The notes under the pieces were generated by a model. The model saw only the letters and a list, made by a program, of their open reading frames with translations. It was not told where the DNA came from and ran no database searches. Shown here in pieces: positions 1 through 9,592 of a stretch of 60,431 nt of DNA; the first letter of the stretch is position 1; every line of letters begins with the position of its first letter. The translations under genes were made by a program, and so were the position numbers. Source of the DNA: Caryophanales bacterium UBA6768 (GTDB lineage: Bacteria > Bacillota > Bacilli > Bacillales_D > Amphibacillaceae); assembly GCA_002453315.1 (NCBI GenBank), contig DKGO01000148.1:1-60431 (forward strand), written 5' to 3'.

Positions 1-2
1 AC

Positions 3-908
3 TTATCAAATAGTTTGAAAATTTCAAGAAGTGCTATATGGAAACATATGAATGAATTAAAAAAAGATGGTTATGACATTGAAGGTGTAACTAGAAAAGG
101 TTATCGTATCGTATCATTTCCGGAAAAGGTTAGTGAAAACACAATTCAGTGGGGTTTAAACACTTTTTGGGCAGGAAAAAAAGTATATTATAAAGAAACG
201 ATTGATTCAACCCAACGGCTAGCCCATCAATTAGCATTAGATGGAGCGGAACATGGAACAATTGTTATTGCAGATGAACAAGTAAAAGGAAAAGGTCGGA
301 CAGGCCGTCATTGGCAATCCCATAAGTCGTTAGGAGTTTGGATGAGTATTATTTTAAGGCCTAATATTTTACCTTACGCAGCCCCACAATTAACATTAGT
401 CACTGCTACAGTTATTGCTAATCTGATAGAGGAATTAACCGGGATTCGACCACATATTAAATGGCCAAATGATATTTTAGTAAATGATAAAAAAATTGCG
501 GGCATTTTAACTGAAATGCAGGCAGAACAAGATAAGGTTAATTATGTTATTATTGGTATTGGTTTGAATGTCAATCAATTATCAACTGATTTTGACCATG
601 CCTCATCTTACCCAATTACATCATTACGAATGGAAACAAACGAAACATGGTCATTAATCAAAATTATTCAACAAATGTTGCAAATTTTTGAATCGAAATT
701 TGATCATTTTATGACAAATGGATTTCAGGAAGTAAAGAAAGAATGGGAACATTATGGTTTCAAAATGAACGAGCAAATTCAAATAAAAAGTGGTCAAAAT
801 AATAGATACGGAACTTTTCTCGGTATTGCAGAAGATGGGGCACTATTAATAAAAAATGAAGAAGAAACAATTGAAAAAATTTATTCAGCCGAAATAATGT
901 GGTTTTAG
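3..908 (+). CDS. birA: Biotin-[acetyl-CoA carboxylase] ligase / biotin operon repressor, 5' end outside the window
   Basis: The enzyme activates biotin to biotinyl-AMP and attaches it to the lysine of biotin carrier proteins; with an N-terminal HTH it also represses biotin genes. The frame is open from base 3 and reads straight into the HTH segment (SRSAIWKHMNELKKDGYDIEG), so the gene begins upstream and the TTG at 15 is not the start. The biotin/ATP loop GKGRTGRHW and the KWPNDI motif followed by KKIAGIL are intact. About 300 residues are visible of the usual ~325. It heads the panBCD cluster, as in B. subtilis, and a likely substrate is the small carrier protein at 41790. Confidence 0.95.
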   Translation, partial: LSNSLKISRSAIWKHMNELKKDGYDIEGVTRKGYRIVSFPEKVSENTIQWGLNTFWAGKKVYYKETIDSTQRLAHQLALDGAEHGTIVIADEQVKGKGRTGRHWQSHKSLGVWMSIILRPNILPYAAPQLTLVTATVIANLIEELTGIRPHIKWPNDILVNDKKIAGILTEMQAEQDKVNYVIIGIGLNVNQLSTDFDHASSYPITSLRMETNETWSLIKIIQQMLQIFESKFDHFMTNGFQEVKKEWEHYGFKMNEQIQIKSGQNNRYGTFLGIAEDGALLIKNEEETIEKIYSAEIMWF

Positions 909-919
909 GAGGGTGCAAT

Positions 920-1744
920 GTGTTAACAACTTTAGATTTACAAAAAATGAAGCAATCTGGTGAAAAAATTTCAATGATTACAGCTTATGACTATCCATCA
1001 GCAAAGCAAGTTGAAGCGGCTAATGCCGACATGATTCTCGTAGGAGATTCTCTTGGTATGGTCGTATTAGGGTATGATTCAACAACTGAGGTCACGTTAA
1101 ATGATATGATTCACCACGCAAAGGCTGTCAGACGAGGGGCTAAAAAATCGTTTATTGTAGTTGATATGCCATTTATGTCATATTATGTTTCTGTTGAAAA
1201 GGCAATGGAAAATGCGACAAAACTTTTTCAAAAGACGAATGCTCAGGCCCTAAAGCTAGAAGGTGGTTCACAAGAGGTGGTTGACGTAACGAAGCGATTA
1301 GTTACAGGTGGAATACCTGTTGTATCCCATTTAGGTTTAACGCCACAAATGGTAAATGTTTTAGGTGGTTTTAAAGTACAGGCTAATAATAAACAGGCAA
1401 TTGACCAAATTATAAATGATGCTTTAAAATTAGAAGAAGCAGGGGCCAGTGCACTTGTTTTAGAATGTATACCAAGGGAAATCGGTAAAATTGTAACAGA
1501 TAGTATATCGATTCCAACAATAGGGATTGGGGCAGGTTCAGATTGTGATGGTCAAGTACTAGTATATCATGATATACTACATTATGGTCAAAATAGTTTT
1601 CCGAAATTTGTCAAAAATTTTGCTAATTTCGATGAAATAGGAGTAAGTGCACTAGCAAAATATGTAGAAGAAGTTAAATCGATTAGTTTTCCACAGGAAG
1701 AACATACGTACAAAATTAAAGATAATAAATTACTTCCGAAATAG
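920..1744 (+). CDS. panB: 3-methyl-2-oxobutanoate hydroxymethyltransferase
   Basis: First step of pantothenate synthesis: it adds a hydroxymethyl group from methylene-tetrahydrofolate to alpha-ketoisovalerate to give ketopantoate. I place the start at GTG 920, six bases after AGGAGG; the ATG at 899 lies inside birA and ahead of this ribosome site. This gives 274 residues, close to the usual ~277. Family motifs include MITAYDYPSA, VGDSLGMVVLG (metal-binding Asp), the KLEGG segment and LVLECIP with the catalytic-region Glu. It is followed after 9 bases by panC. Confidence 0.96.
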   Translation: MLTTLDLQKMKQSGEKISMITAYDYPSAKQVEAANADMILVGDSLGMVVLGYDSTTEVTLNDMIHHAKAVRRGAKKSFIVVDMPFMSYYVSVEKAMENATKLFQKTNAQALKLEGGSQEVVDVTKRLVTGGIPVVSHLGLTPQMVNVLGGFKVQANNKQAIDQIINDALKLEEAGASALVLECIPREIGKIVTDSISIPTIGIGAGSDCDGQVLVYHDILHYGQNSFPKFVKNFANFDEIGVSALAKYVEEVKSISFPQEEHTYKIKDNKLLPK

Positions 1745-1753
1745 GGGTTCTAA

Positions 1754-2632
1754 ATGAAGGTTATAAAAACGATTGAAGAAATGAGCCAATTTAACAGAAG
1801 AAATACTACAGCAACAATCGGTTTTGTACCGACAATGGGTTTTTTACATGAAGGTCATTTATCGCTAGCAAGAGAGGCAAAAAATAAAAATGATGTATTA
1901 GTAATGAGTATTTTTGTTAATCCTTTGCAATTTGGACCTAACGAGGACTTTAAACGATACCCACGAAATGAGGAGCGTGATGTTCGACTGGCGGAAAAGG
2001 TGGGAGTCGACGTCTTGTTTATGCCATCTTTAGAGGAGATGTATCCCGTTAAATCCATTATCCAAATGGAAATGATTGGTAGGGTAGATGTCCTATGTGG
2101 AGCATCAAGACCAGGACATTTTGACGGTGTCATTACAGTATTGACTAAGTTTTTTCATATTGTTAAGCCTACAAATGTTTATTTTGGGTTAAAGGATGCC
2201 CAGCAAATTGCAGTGGTTGATGCATTAATAACAGACTTGAATTTCCCAATTACCTTAATTGGCTTACCAACAAAAAGGGAAGTAGATGGTCTTGCAATGA
2301 GTAGTCGCAATGTGTATTTAAGCAATTCGGAAAGAAAAGAAGCTACTGTACTGTACAAGTCACTACAAAAGGCAAAATCACTGATTGAAAAGGGAATAGT
2401 GGAGAAAAAATTAATAATTGATGAAATAAGGCAAATGATTAATGACAACACATCAGGTAAAATAGACTATGTGTCAATTTTTAGTTATCCAAATTTAGAA
2501 GAAGTGCAACAAATAGACGAACAGGTAATTATTGCTGTGGCAGTTTATTTTAAACAAGCCCGTCTGATCGATAATATTATTATTAGTAATAATGGCAATC
2601 AAATGGAAATATTTACTAGAGGTGAAGCATAA
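1754..2632 (+). CDS. panC: Pantothenate synthetase (pantoate-beta-alanine ligase)
   Basis: Condenses pantoate and beta-alanine using ATP, through a pantoyl-adenylate. At 292 residues it has the usual family length. It shows the nucleotidyltransferase signature [13 protein letters not shown] (HxGH) near residue 27, [13 protein letters not shown], and the second ATP-binding motif [11 protein letters not shown] near residue 180. It lies between panB and panD, and its stop overlaps the panD start by one base (TAATG), so translation is probably coupled. Confidence 0.97.
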   Translation: MKVIKTIEEMSQFNRRNTTATIGFVPTMGFLHEGHLSLAREAKNKNDVLVMSIFVNPLQFGPNEDFKRYPRNEERDVRLAEKVGVDVLFMPSLEEMYPVKSIIQMEMIGRVDVLCGASRPGHFDGVITVLTKFFHIVKPTNVYFGLKDAQQIAVVDALITDLNFPITLIGLPTKREVDGLAMSSRNVYLSNSERKEATVLYKSLQKAKSLIEKGIVEKKLIIDEIRQMINDNTSGKIDYVSIFSYPNLEEVQQIDEQVIIAVAVYFKQARLIDNIIISNNGNQMEIFTRGEA

Positions 2633-3015
2633 TGTATCGAACAATGATGAATGCAAAAATCCATCGTGCAAGAGTAACAGAAGCAAATTTAAATTATGTC
2701 GGTAGCATTACAATTGACGAGGAAATTTTAGAAAAGGTTAATATTTTACCAAATGAAAAAGTTCAAATTGTCAATAATTATAATGGTGCTCGATTAGAAA
2801 CTTACGTTATACCTGGAGAAAAAGGTTCAGGAGTTATTTGTTTGAATGGTGCGGCAGCAAGACTTGTTCAAAAGGACGATATTGTCATTATTATTTCGTA
2901 TGCTTCTATTCATGAAAATGATTTAAAAAATCATCGACCAAAGATTGCTATTTTAAATGAAAAAAATGAAATTGAACAATTTATTGAAAAGGAACCACCA
3001 CATACGATTTTGTAA
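2632..3015 (+). CDS. panD: Aspartate 1-decarboxylase proenzyme
   Basis: Makes beta-alanine from aspartate and so supplies panC. The 127-residue proenzyme contains the self-cleavage site YVGS at residues 22-25, where Ser25 becomes the pyruvoyl cofactor, and Lys9 in the N-terminal [13 protein letters not shown] stretch. [19 protein letters not shown] is typical of the small beta-barrel fold. Last gene of the pan operon. In B. subtilis dinG and ypmA follow; here they are absent. Confidence 0.97.
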   Translation: MYRTMMNAKIHRARVTEANLNYVGSITIDEEILEKVNILPNEKVQIVNNYNGARLETYVIPGEKGSGVICLNGAAARLVQKDDIVIIISYASIHENDLKNHRPKIAILNEKNEIEQFIEKEPPHTIL

Positions 3016-3075
3016 CAAAAATTTTAATGTTTTTATTTTAAGTCTATAGAGGAAGAATTGGTTGGTAGATATCAT

Positions 3076-3612
3076 ATGAAAAAAAGTAAGGCAAACGATT
3101 CAAATTTGAAAATGATTTTTATAAGTATATGCATCGTATGTTTACTCATCATTGGTGGATTGATGGTGTATAGTTTTCATTTATATGGGCAAATCGAGGC
3201 GTCGCAAACAAATGAATTAAATAAAACAAAAGAAAATATTCTAAAGAATGAAACTTTAACAAACGTAACGGAAATGTACGAGTTTAATGATGATTCATCA
3301 TTCCATATTATGGTTGGAAAGAATCAAGAAGGAAAAAATCAATATGTTTTTGTTCCGATTGATGAGAATGATGGAAAGTTAATGACCATTTACAGTGATG
3401 AAATTATTTCAAAGGAACAGGCGATTAACTATGGGACAAGTGATTGTGTACATTGTCGTGTTGTAAAAGCAAGTCCGGCCATGATTAATCATCAATTTCT
3501 TTGGGAAGTAATTTATTATGATGAAAAAACACGTTATGTCATTGACTATATTTCAATGAAAGACGGTGAACGGATCGAACAGCTCCGATTAGCTTCTAAG
3601 TATAGAAAATAG
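3076..3612 (+). CDS. ypmB: YpmB-like membrane-anchored protein (DUF5590 type)
   Basis: About 178 residues with one N-terminal membrane segment (around residues 14-34, FISICIVCLLIIGGLMVYSF) and an extracytoplasmic domain resembling PepSY/DUF5590. The function of the family is not known to me. Start: ATG 3076 in front of basic MKKSKANDS; a TTG at 3058 in the same frame is only two bases from a GGAAG and is less likely. Two cysteines sit in a C-V-H-C arrangement (TSDCVHCRVV), which is notable for an exported domain. It lies just upstream of dnaD; in B. subtilis aspB and asnS separate ypmB from dnaD, but not here. Confidence 0.8.
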   Translation: MKKSKANDSNLKMIFISICIVCLLIIGGLMVYSFHLYGQIEASQTNELNKTKENILKNETLTNVTEMYEFNDDSSFHIMVGKNQEGKNQYVFVPIDENDGKLMTIYSDEIISKEQAINYGTSDCVHCRVVKASPAMINHQFLWEVIYYDEKTRYVIDYISMKDGERIEQLRLASKYRK

Positions 3613-3656
3613 GACACTTGACCTCTAAACAATATTTGAAGGTGGTGGTTATTCTA

Positions 3657-4337
3657 ATGATAGAAAAGTTTTCATTTCAACAATTGTTTAATCAGCAAAC
3701 AGTGATTCCTAATAAATTATTAATGTTGTATAGTAAATTAGGGTTAAATGAACAAGATGTAATCGTTGTTTTGCAAATTTTTCGTGAATTACAAAAAGGC
3801 AATGAATTTCCAACCCCAACAGAAATTTCTCAACATTTAACTTTTGGTGACGATAAATGTATTCAAATTTTGCAAAAGTTAATTCAAAAAAATTTATTAA
3901 TCATTGAAGAGTCCAACAATGAAAAAAATCAATTAAGTGAAGTCTATAATTTTAATCCTTTATGGGAAAAGTTATTAATTACCGATAAAGACAAGGAGGC
4001 TAAAGAAAATGAAGGGACGATTTTTATTTTATTTGAACAAGAATTTGGTCGCCCTTTATCCCCATTTGAAATTGAAACAATAAATGCCTGGTTAGATGAA
4101 GATCGTATTATTCCCGCCTTAATTAAAGCTGCTCTTCGTGAATCAGTTTTAATGGGGAAATTAAATTTTAAATATATTGATCGAATTTTACGTGAATGGA
4201 AGCGAAAGGGCATTAAAACAGTGGAACAAGCCCGAAATGAAGGGAAATCATTTCGCTCTAACCAAGTAAAAAAACAGTATGAACCGGAAAAGAGAGATAG
4301 TTCTGTTTATTTTAACTGGCTTGATGGGGGAAACTAA
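3657..4337 (+). CDS. dnaD: DNA replication initiation / primosome protein DnaD
   Basis: Helps DnaA, DnaB and DnaI load the replicative helicase at oriC and at restart sites. The start is ATG 3657, about seven bases after AAGGTGGTGG; it gives 226 residues (B. subtilis 232). The N-terminal winged-helix dimerisation domain (PTPTEISQHLTFGDDKCIQI) is followed by the DnaB_2/DnaD C-terminal domain (about residues 120-200) carrying FEQEFGRPLSPFEIETINAW and the YxxxILxxW-type end (YIDRILREWKRKGI). Its stop is directly followed by the nth ATG, with no spacer. Confidence 0.95.
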   Translation: MIEKFSFQQLFNQQTVIPNKLLMLYSKLGLNEQDVIVVLQIFRELQKGNEFPTPTEISQHLTFGDDKCIQILQKLIQKNLLIIEESNNEKNQLSEVYNFNPLWEKLLITDKDKEAKENEGTIFILFEQEFGRPLSPFEIETINAWLDEDRIIPALIKAALRESVLMGKLNFKYIDRILREWKRKGIKTVEQARNEGKSFRSNQVKKQYEPEKRDSSVYFNWLDGGN

Positions 4338-4994
4338 ATGTTAACGAAAAAAGAAATAAGAGTTTGTTTGGATACGATGGGAGAAATGTTTCCAGATGCA
4401 CATTGTGAATTAAATCACCAAAATCCTTTTGATTTACTTATCGCAGTTTTATTATCAGCACAAACAACGGATGTTAACGTGAATCGGGTAACTAGTAAAT
4501 TATTTCAAAAATATCGCACACCTGAAGATTATTTAGCCGTTGATGTGAGTGAGCTCGAGCAGGATATTAAATCAATTGGACTGTATCGAACAAAAGCGAA
4601 AAACATTCAAAAATTGTGTCAATCATTAATTGATGATTACGATGGGAAGGTTCCAAAGTTAAGGGATGAATTAATCAAGTTTGCAGGCGTGGGACGTAAA
4701 ACTGCAAATGTCGTTGTTTCTGTAGCTTTTAATGAACCAGCGATAGCAGTTGATACACATGTGGAACGGGTCGCAAAACGATTAGCATTCTGTCGTTGGA
4801 AAGATTCGGTTCTCCAGGTAGAAAATACATTAATGAAAAAGATCCCAAAAGACGAGTGGAGTGTAAGTCATCATCGATTTATATTTTTTGGAAGATACCA
4901 TTGTAAGGCAGCAAATCCTAATTGTGGAGCATGCCCGTTGCTCACCTTATGTCGTGAAGGTAAAAAGCGGATGAAAAAGTTAAACATAAATTAA
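4338..4994 (+). CDS. nth: Endonuclease III, DNA glycosylase/AP lyase
   Basis: Base-excision repair of oxidised pyrimidines. The 218 residues carry the helix-hairpin-helix FAGVGRKTANVV with the catalytic Lys, then VDTHVERVAKRL with the catalytic Asp. A C-terminal [4Fe-4S] motif reads C-x6-C-x2-C-x5-C (CKAANPNCGACPLLTLC). It is co-transcribed with dnaD, as in B. subtilis, and converges on ponA with a shared terminator between them; the ypoC gene that sits between nth and ponA in B. subtilis is missing. Confidence 0.97.
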   Translation: MLTKKEIRVCLDTMGEMFPDAHCELNHQNPFDLLIAVLLSAQTTDVNVNRVTSKLFQKYRTPEDYLAVDVSELEQDIKSIGLYRTKAKNIQKLCQSLIDDYDGKVPKLRDELIKFAGVGRKTANVVVSVAFNEPAIAVDTHVERVAKRLAFCRWKDSVLQVENTLMKKIPKDEWSVSHHRFIFFGRYHCKAANPNCGACPLLTLCREGKKRMKKLNIN

Positions 4995-5019
4995 TTCATT
5001 TGTTTTTGTGGATAAACCA

Positions 5020-5056
5020 AAAAAGGACTACCGATTAACGGTAGTCCTTTAAAATA
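5020..5056. terminator. Bidirectional terminator between nth and ponA
   Basis: A perfect 12-base stem AAAGGACTACCG / CGGTAGTCCTTT at 5022-5050 encloses a loop of six bases. A-runs precede and T-rich bases follow, so it can end transcripts arriving from nth (+) and ponA (-). Confidence 0.88.
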
Positions 5057-5058
5057 AC

Positions 5059-7683
5059 CTACCCTTCATTGTTGTTCCCATTATCACCATCATTATTAGG
5101 GGCTTCTCCTACATTGACTGTCACACTCTCGGGCTTACCCCGTATAGAGAGTTCACTATTTATCGGCGTCACAGTAATTGTGTATGTTGTATGTGGTGTT
5201 AAGGTACCAATTTGGATACTTGTTGATTGAAAGATGCGTTTTTCACCATCAAATTCAACTTCAAATACTGATGGTGGTCCATCGTAATTCCATTTAACAT
5301 CAATAACAAATTGATTTTCATTAACTGTTGCCGATAAATTTGTTACAGGTGGTAATTCAGTCACATCATCATCAATATTTTCTTCCGGGGTTTTTAATGA
5401 TGTTGTGATAGGTTCACTTTTCCTATCTGTTTCTTTATCAATAGCAATAACTTGGAATGTATATGATGTATCATATTCTACTTGGTCTAATGTCACATTT
5501 AGATCTTCTGTTTCAGTTAGTTTTTTATAATCACCATCATCAATTTTATAGTTAACCTCAAAAGTTATTTCTTCAATTTCCTCATATTCCCATGATATTT
5601 CTATCTCTTGATTTTCTTCTTCATACCTAGCGCGTAAATTTGTGATGGCTGCCACTTCATCAAATTTTTCCGAAGTCTCAGTTGGTTCAGTACCTTTGAC
5701 AAACAGTTCAGTTACGATATTGTCCTTCGGTGTATGTTCACTAGGTAATTGTGGGGGATTTGTATCTTTTTCCACCTCAACGGAAATAACAGAACTAGGC
5801 TTTACAAAGTTAGCTGTCTCAATATCCTTTGAAATTTCAGTCATCGTATGTTTAAACAATTGTCTAGCAACAGTCGTATTTTTTATTTCGCGATTATTTT
5901 CCTTATATCCCGTCCAAATACCGATGGAATAGTTGGTAGTATACCCACCAAACCATGAATTGTTTGCACCGCCACCTTCCATATTTGTCGTTCCAGTTTT
6001 ACCGGCGACAGACAAATTTGGAATATTTGCCAACGTACCAGTTCCCTTTTGCATGACAGATTTCAACATATCAGTAATCATATATGCAGTATAATCAGAC
6101 ATAACTGCTTCAGATTCAGGTTTTAAATCTAGGGTAGTACCATCCGGGAACTCTACTTTTCTTACGACATATGGTGTTGTGTAAATTCCTTCATTACCAA
6201 AGGCACTTAATGCTCCTGCAAGCTGTAAAGGACTAATTCCTGTGCTTGTTCCACCAATGGCATCACGGGGATCCAAAACCTCATCAGCAAATTCAATACC
6301 GAGATTTTCAGCGAATTCCTTCGCCCTTTCCGAGCCTATTTCTTGCAAGGTTTTTGCAGCAGGGACGTTATGTGAATGTGTTAGTGCCTCTCTCATCGAA
6401 ACCCAGCCGTGATATTTACGATTGACATTTCTTATCGGGTTAGAACCTTCAGGGGCAAACTCTTCATCTAAAATTTGATGATAAGTTGACCATTTTTCAT
6501 ACTCGACGGCCGGTCCATAAGCAACTATTGGCTTAATAGCGGAACCGGGTTGCCTTTCTAAGTCAATAGCATAATTTGTTCCATCAACATTTTCACGGTT
6601 TCTACTTCCTCCAATAGCTCTAATTGCGCCAGTAGATGTGTCTTGAACTGTCATTCCGGCTTGTAAGTCATCTTCCTCACCGAAATCAATAGGGTTTTCA
6701 TCACTGTCAGTTAATAAAAACTCCACATAATCCTGTATGCTTGGATCCAATGTTGTGTATATTTTCAAACCATCAGTGTTAATATTTGCTCCATCTAGCT
6801 TTTCTTCAATTTCCTGTTTTACCTTTTGTACAAATGCTTCGTAAGCATATGAAGCGGGTTTTTTATCAGTTAATTGGCTTTCGATGCTAACCTGTCTCGC
6901 TTCCTCAGCCTCTTGTTCTGTTATTTTATTATGTCGAACCATAAGTTGCAAAACGGTATCAACACGTTGTTCCATTAAGTCGGGATTTTCAAAAGGATTA
7001 TATGCCGATGGTCTTTGTGGTAATCCCGCTAACATCGCTGCTTGTACTAAGGTTAAATCATTTAAATCTGTTATTCCAAAGTAGTTTTCAGCAGCTTTAG
7101 CTACCCCATAGACATTTCCACCATAAAAAATTTTATTTAAATACATTTCTAATATTTCTTCTTTTGAAAATTGTCTTTCTAATTGTAAAGCTAGCCACTG
7201 TTCTTGGACCTTTAATTTAATCTTTTTTTCCGGGGATAGAAACATATGTTCAACAACTTGTTGTGTAATTGTACTTGCTCCTTCGGACCCGAATCCATGA
7301 CGAAAGTTTGCAATAACTGCCCCACCGATACGCCTAATATCTATACCGGGATGTTTAAAAAAGCGAGCATCTTCTGTAGAAGTGACAGCATCGATTAATA
7401 CATCTGGTAAATCTTCATATTTTATCTTTGTTCTATTTTCCTCATAAAGGTTCGCAAACGATTTATCATCCATATCATATAATGTAGATGCAAAAGGTAC
7501 ATCAAGTTTGTCAATATCTAATTTTGGGGCTGTTGCTATATAATAAGCAAACACCACACCAACCGCTAACCCAATTAAAATGAATAAACTTATGAAAACC
7601 AAAAGTATTTTCTTTAAAAATCCTTTTTTCCTCGGTGCTTTTTGTTTATTCCTTGCTACACGTGATTTATTATTTGTCGGCAT
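5059..7683 (-). CDS. ponA: Class A penicillin-binding protein 1A/1B (bifunctional peptidoglycan synthase)
   Basis: Polymerises lipid II and cross-links peptide stems outside the membrane. The start is ATG 7683, seven bases after GGAGG (a GTG immediately upstream is the other option), giving 874 residues. Order of parts: basic cytoplasmic tail; membrane anchor about 25-48; GT51 glycosyltransferase about 65-240 with the catalytic Glu in TSTEDARFF and EGASTITQQ; transpeptidase about 340-620 with SAIK (Ser about 381), SHN and KTGT (about 562); then two fibronectin-III-like domains about 680-865 and an acidic/Asn-rich end. It follows recU in an operon, as in B. subtilis. Confidence 0.96.
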   Translation of the reverse strand: MPTNNKSRVARNKQKAPRKKGFLKKILLVFISLFILIGLAVGVVFAYYIATAPKLDIDKLDVPFASTLYDMDDKSFANLYEENRTKIKYEDLPDVLIDAVTSTEDARFFKHPGIDIRRIGGAVIANFRHGFGSEGASTITQQVVEHMFLSPEKKIKLKVQEQWLALQLERQFSKEEILEMYLNKIFYGGNVYGVAKAAENYFGITDLNDLTLVQAAMLAGLPQRPSAYNPFENPDLMEQRVDTVLQLMVRHNKITEQEAEEARQVSIESQLTDKKPASYAYEAFVQKVKQEIEEKLDGANINTDGLKIYTTLDPSIQDYVEFLLTDSDENPIDFGEEDDLQAGMTVQDTSTGAIRAIGGSRNRENVDGTNYAIDLERQPGSAIKPIVAYGPAVEYEKWSTYHQILDEEFAPEGSNPIRNVNRKYHGWVSMREALTHSHNVPAAKTLQEIGSERAKEFAENLGIEFADEVLDPRDAIGGTSTGISPLQLAGALSAFGNEGIYTTPYVVRKVEFPDGTTLDLKPESEAVMSDYTAYMITDMLKSVMQKGTGTLANIPNLSVAGKTGTTNMEGGGANNSWFGGYTTNYSIGIWTGYKENNREIKNTTVARQLFKHTMTEISKDIETANFVKPSSVISVEVEKDTNPPQLPSEHTPKDNIVTELFVKGTEPTETSEKFDEVAAITNLRARYEEENQEIEISWEYEEIEEITFEVNYKIDDGDYKKLTETEDLNVTLDQVEYDTSYTFQVIAIDKETDRKSEPITTSLKTPEENIDDDVTELPPVTNLSATVNENQFVIDVKWNYDGPPSVFEVEFDGEKRIFQSTSIQIGTLTPHTTYTITVTPINSELSIRGKPESVTVNVGEAPNNDGDNGNNNEG

Positions 7684-7698
7684 CACTAAACCTCCATG

Positions 7699-8283
7699 TT
7701 AAAAATATAGTTGATCAATAATTGGTAAATAGTCCACTCTTGCTTGATAATGAAATGGGATTAAATATCCTTTTTCTTGAATTATTTTATATGGAATAGA
7801 CATTTTATTTTTAGTTAACTTTTGCTGCCAAAATGGTAATATATGATTCAAATCGATTAGATAAGTTTCATTATATACTGAAAAGCGAATAATGAGAAAA
7901 GATATTGCACCGTGATCTAATACAGACTGTAAATGTTCTATTTGATGTTCATGAATGTTTGCCAAAGGGAACAAAGTTTTATTTCTAGTTTCTTTCACTT
8001 CAAAGTCGATATATTTCCCCCGATAAATGCCATTATAATCAGTTGTAGAACTTTTTTGAAAATATGCTTCGGTAATGACGGCAGCACTCCTTTTAGGATA
8101 GTGCACATTTACAATTTGAACAGGTGTTGGTTTTTTGTGAATGACTGCTTTATTAGTTTCTAAATAAAACTTATTTGTCACATCAATATCTTTTTCTAAA
8201 TTCATTCCCCGGTGACGATAAAGATTATTTTTATCAAGTTGGGTTGATTGATTTGATCTTCTGAATCCACTTGGATATTTCAT
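7699..8283 (-). CDS. recU: Holliday junction resolvase RecU
   Basis: Resolves recombination intermediates and helps chromosome segregation. The start is ATG 8283 (MKYPSGFRRSN), seven bases after GGAGGG; 194 residues, near the usual ~200. Conserved blocks include NRGMNLE-like RGMNLEKDID, the active-site stretch YNGIYRGKYIDFEVKET (acidic residues plus Lys), and FPLANIHEHQIEHLQ. It is upstream of ponA with a 15-base gap, the classic recU-ponA pair. Confidence 0.95.
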   Translation of the reverse strand: MKYPSGFRRSNQSTQLDKNNLYRHRGMNLEKDIDVTNKFYLETNKAVIHKKPTPVQIVNVHYPKRSAAVITEAYFQKSSTTDYNGIYRGKYIDFEVKETRNKTLFPLANIHEHQIEHLQSVLDHGAISFLIIRFSVYNETYLIDLNHILPFWQQKLTKNKMSIPYKIIQEKGYLIPFHYQARVDYLPIIDQLYF

Positions 8284-8501
8284 TTGACGCCCTCCAATAT
8301 ACATTCATCATACCAAATTAATCGTTTAAATAATATTAAATTAAAATAGTTTAAATATTTATTTTTGCTGTCCATCGTAGCATGATAATTTAGAGGATAT
8401 ATTGTCAAATATACAATCTTGTTGACAAGTTTTGTCTAATTTAAAGGAATTTACGCTTGAATCGTGAATATTGTAAGAAAATTTATGAAGAGGTGAGTTA
8501 G

Positions 8502-8660
8502 ATGGTTAGTCGTAAGCAAGATCATCGTCAAAATAAGGAACTCATCATGGCATACGAAAGGATCATTTTTCAATTGAAAATGATACAAAATTCTTATGCT
8601 AAAAGAATGACAAACAATTATGTATCTTCAATAAAAACTAGTAACTATCATGTCAATTGA
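8502..8660 (+). CDS. Small hypothetical protein (52 aa)
   Basis: Reads MVSRKQDHRQNKELIMAYER and then a short amphipathic segment to a TGA at 8658. It has a good ribosome site (AAGAGGTGAG) five bases before ATG 8502. The position, between recU and yppE, is where B. subtilis carries several tiny ypp genes, but I cannot match it to one. Not membrane-like. Coding is likely from the ribosome site, but the function is unknown. Confidence 0.5.
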   Translation: MVSRKQDHRQNKELIMAYERIIFQLKMIQNSYAKRMTNNYVSSIKTSNYHVN

Positions 8661-8768
8661 GGAAAGGGAATTTATAATTTTTCATGTATAGGGGAAATAA
8701 ACAATAATTTTAAACTTTAGGAAAAAATTATGTTATTCTATTAGGTAAGACTATGGGGGAGCCAAACA

Positions 8769-9119
8769 ATGCATCGACTAATAGAATTAACAGCATATTT
8801 AATGGACGAATTACACCATTTAAAGGACATTTTTTATAGTGAAGAAAAATCACTGGATAAAAATGCATATTTCCAGCATGTCAAAAATAAAACAACCCCT
8901 ATTTTTGATGCATTAAATGAATGGGAAACGTTAGCGCTTGATTACGTAAAATCATCAAAAGGCATGGTTACCTTTCAACAGATTGTTGCCACAAAAGAAA
9001 ATTTAGAAATGATTATTTTACATAGTTATTATAAGGATATTCGTAAGAGAAGGTATATGGAATATTATTCTTCCTGTTTATACGTGTTAAAACAGTTAAA
9101 AGGAGAGACCCAATCGTGA
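8769..9119 (+). CDS. yppE: YppE-like protein (DUF1798)
   Basis: A 116-residue, all-helical cytoplasmic protein of unknown function. LTAYLMDELHHLKDIF at the N-terminus and LDYVKSSKGMVTFQQIVATK resemble the YppE/DUF1798 family, and the location upstream of gpsB-rnpB matches. The ribosome site GGGGGAG precedes ATG 8769. Its stop overlaps the cdd start (GTGA), which implies coupled translation. Confidence 0.75.
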   Translation: MHRLIELTAYLMDELHHLKDIFYSEEKSLDKNAYFQHVKNKTTPIFDALNEWETLALDYVKSSKGMVTFQQIVATKENLEMIILHSYYKDIRKRRYMEYYSSCLYVLKQLKGETQS

Positions 9120-9508
9120 AAGAGCAGTTATTACAAGAGGCAAGAATGGTCATGGAAAAAGCATATGTGCCATTTTCCAATTTTAAAGTAGGGGCTGTTA
9201 TTAAAACAGAGTCTGGAAAATTATATCACGGTTGTAATATTGAAAATAGTTCTTATTCGTTAACTTGTTGTGCTGAAAGAGTTGCCATATTTAATGCAAT
9301 ATCAGATGGAGAAAGGTCCTTTACCTATATGGCTATCACAGCTAAAACTGCAACACCGATTCAGCCTTGCGGGGCTTGTCGACAGGTAATGGCCCAATTT
9401 TTTAAAAGGGATATGCCGATTTTTTTAGGCTGTGAAGGGAAGGATGTCATACAAACTTCAATTCATGAATTATTACCATTTCCATTTGATTTGGAAGTAA
9501 ACAGTTGA
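9116..9508 (+). CDS. cdd: Cytidine deaminase
   Basis: Deaminates cytidine/deoxycytidine to uridine in pyrimidine salvage. The 130-residue tetrameric-type enzyme has the zinc site CAER (Cys plus catalytic Glu) and PCGACRQV (two Cys), and the substrate loop YVPFSNFKVGA. It starts with GTG inside the yppE stop. In B. subtilis cdd sits next to era, so this gene has moved here. Confidence 0.95.
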   Translation: MKEQLLQEARMVMEKAYVPFSNFKVGAVIKTESGKLYHGCNIENSSYSLTCCAERVAIFNAISDGERSFTYMAITAKTATPIQPCGACRQVMAQFFKRDMPIFLGCEGKDVIQTSIHELLPFPFDLEVNS

Positions 9509-9592
9509 TTAATTTAACCGGCATTTCAAAAAGTGATTTATTCATGATATAATTCATATATATATGAATAAATCGTAAAATGAGGTGCAAAA

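Noticed and set aside
5642..5932. Plus-strand frames inside ponA (5642-5932, 6884-7084)
   Set aside because: Shadows of the minus-strand ponA gene, which has full domain support.
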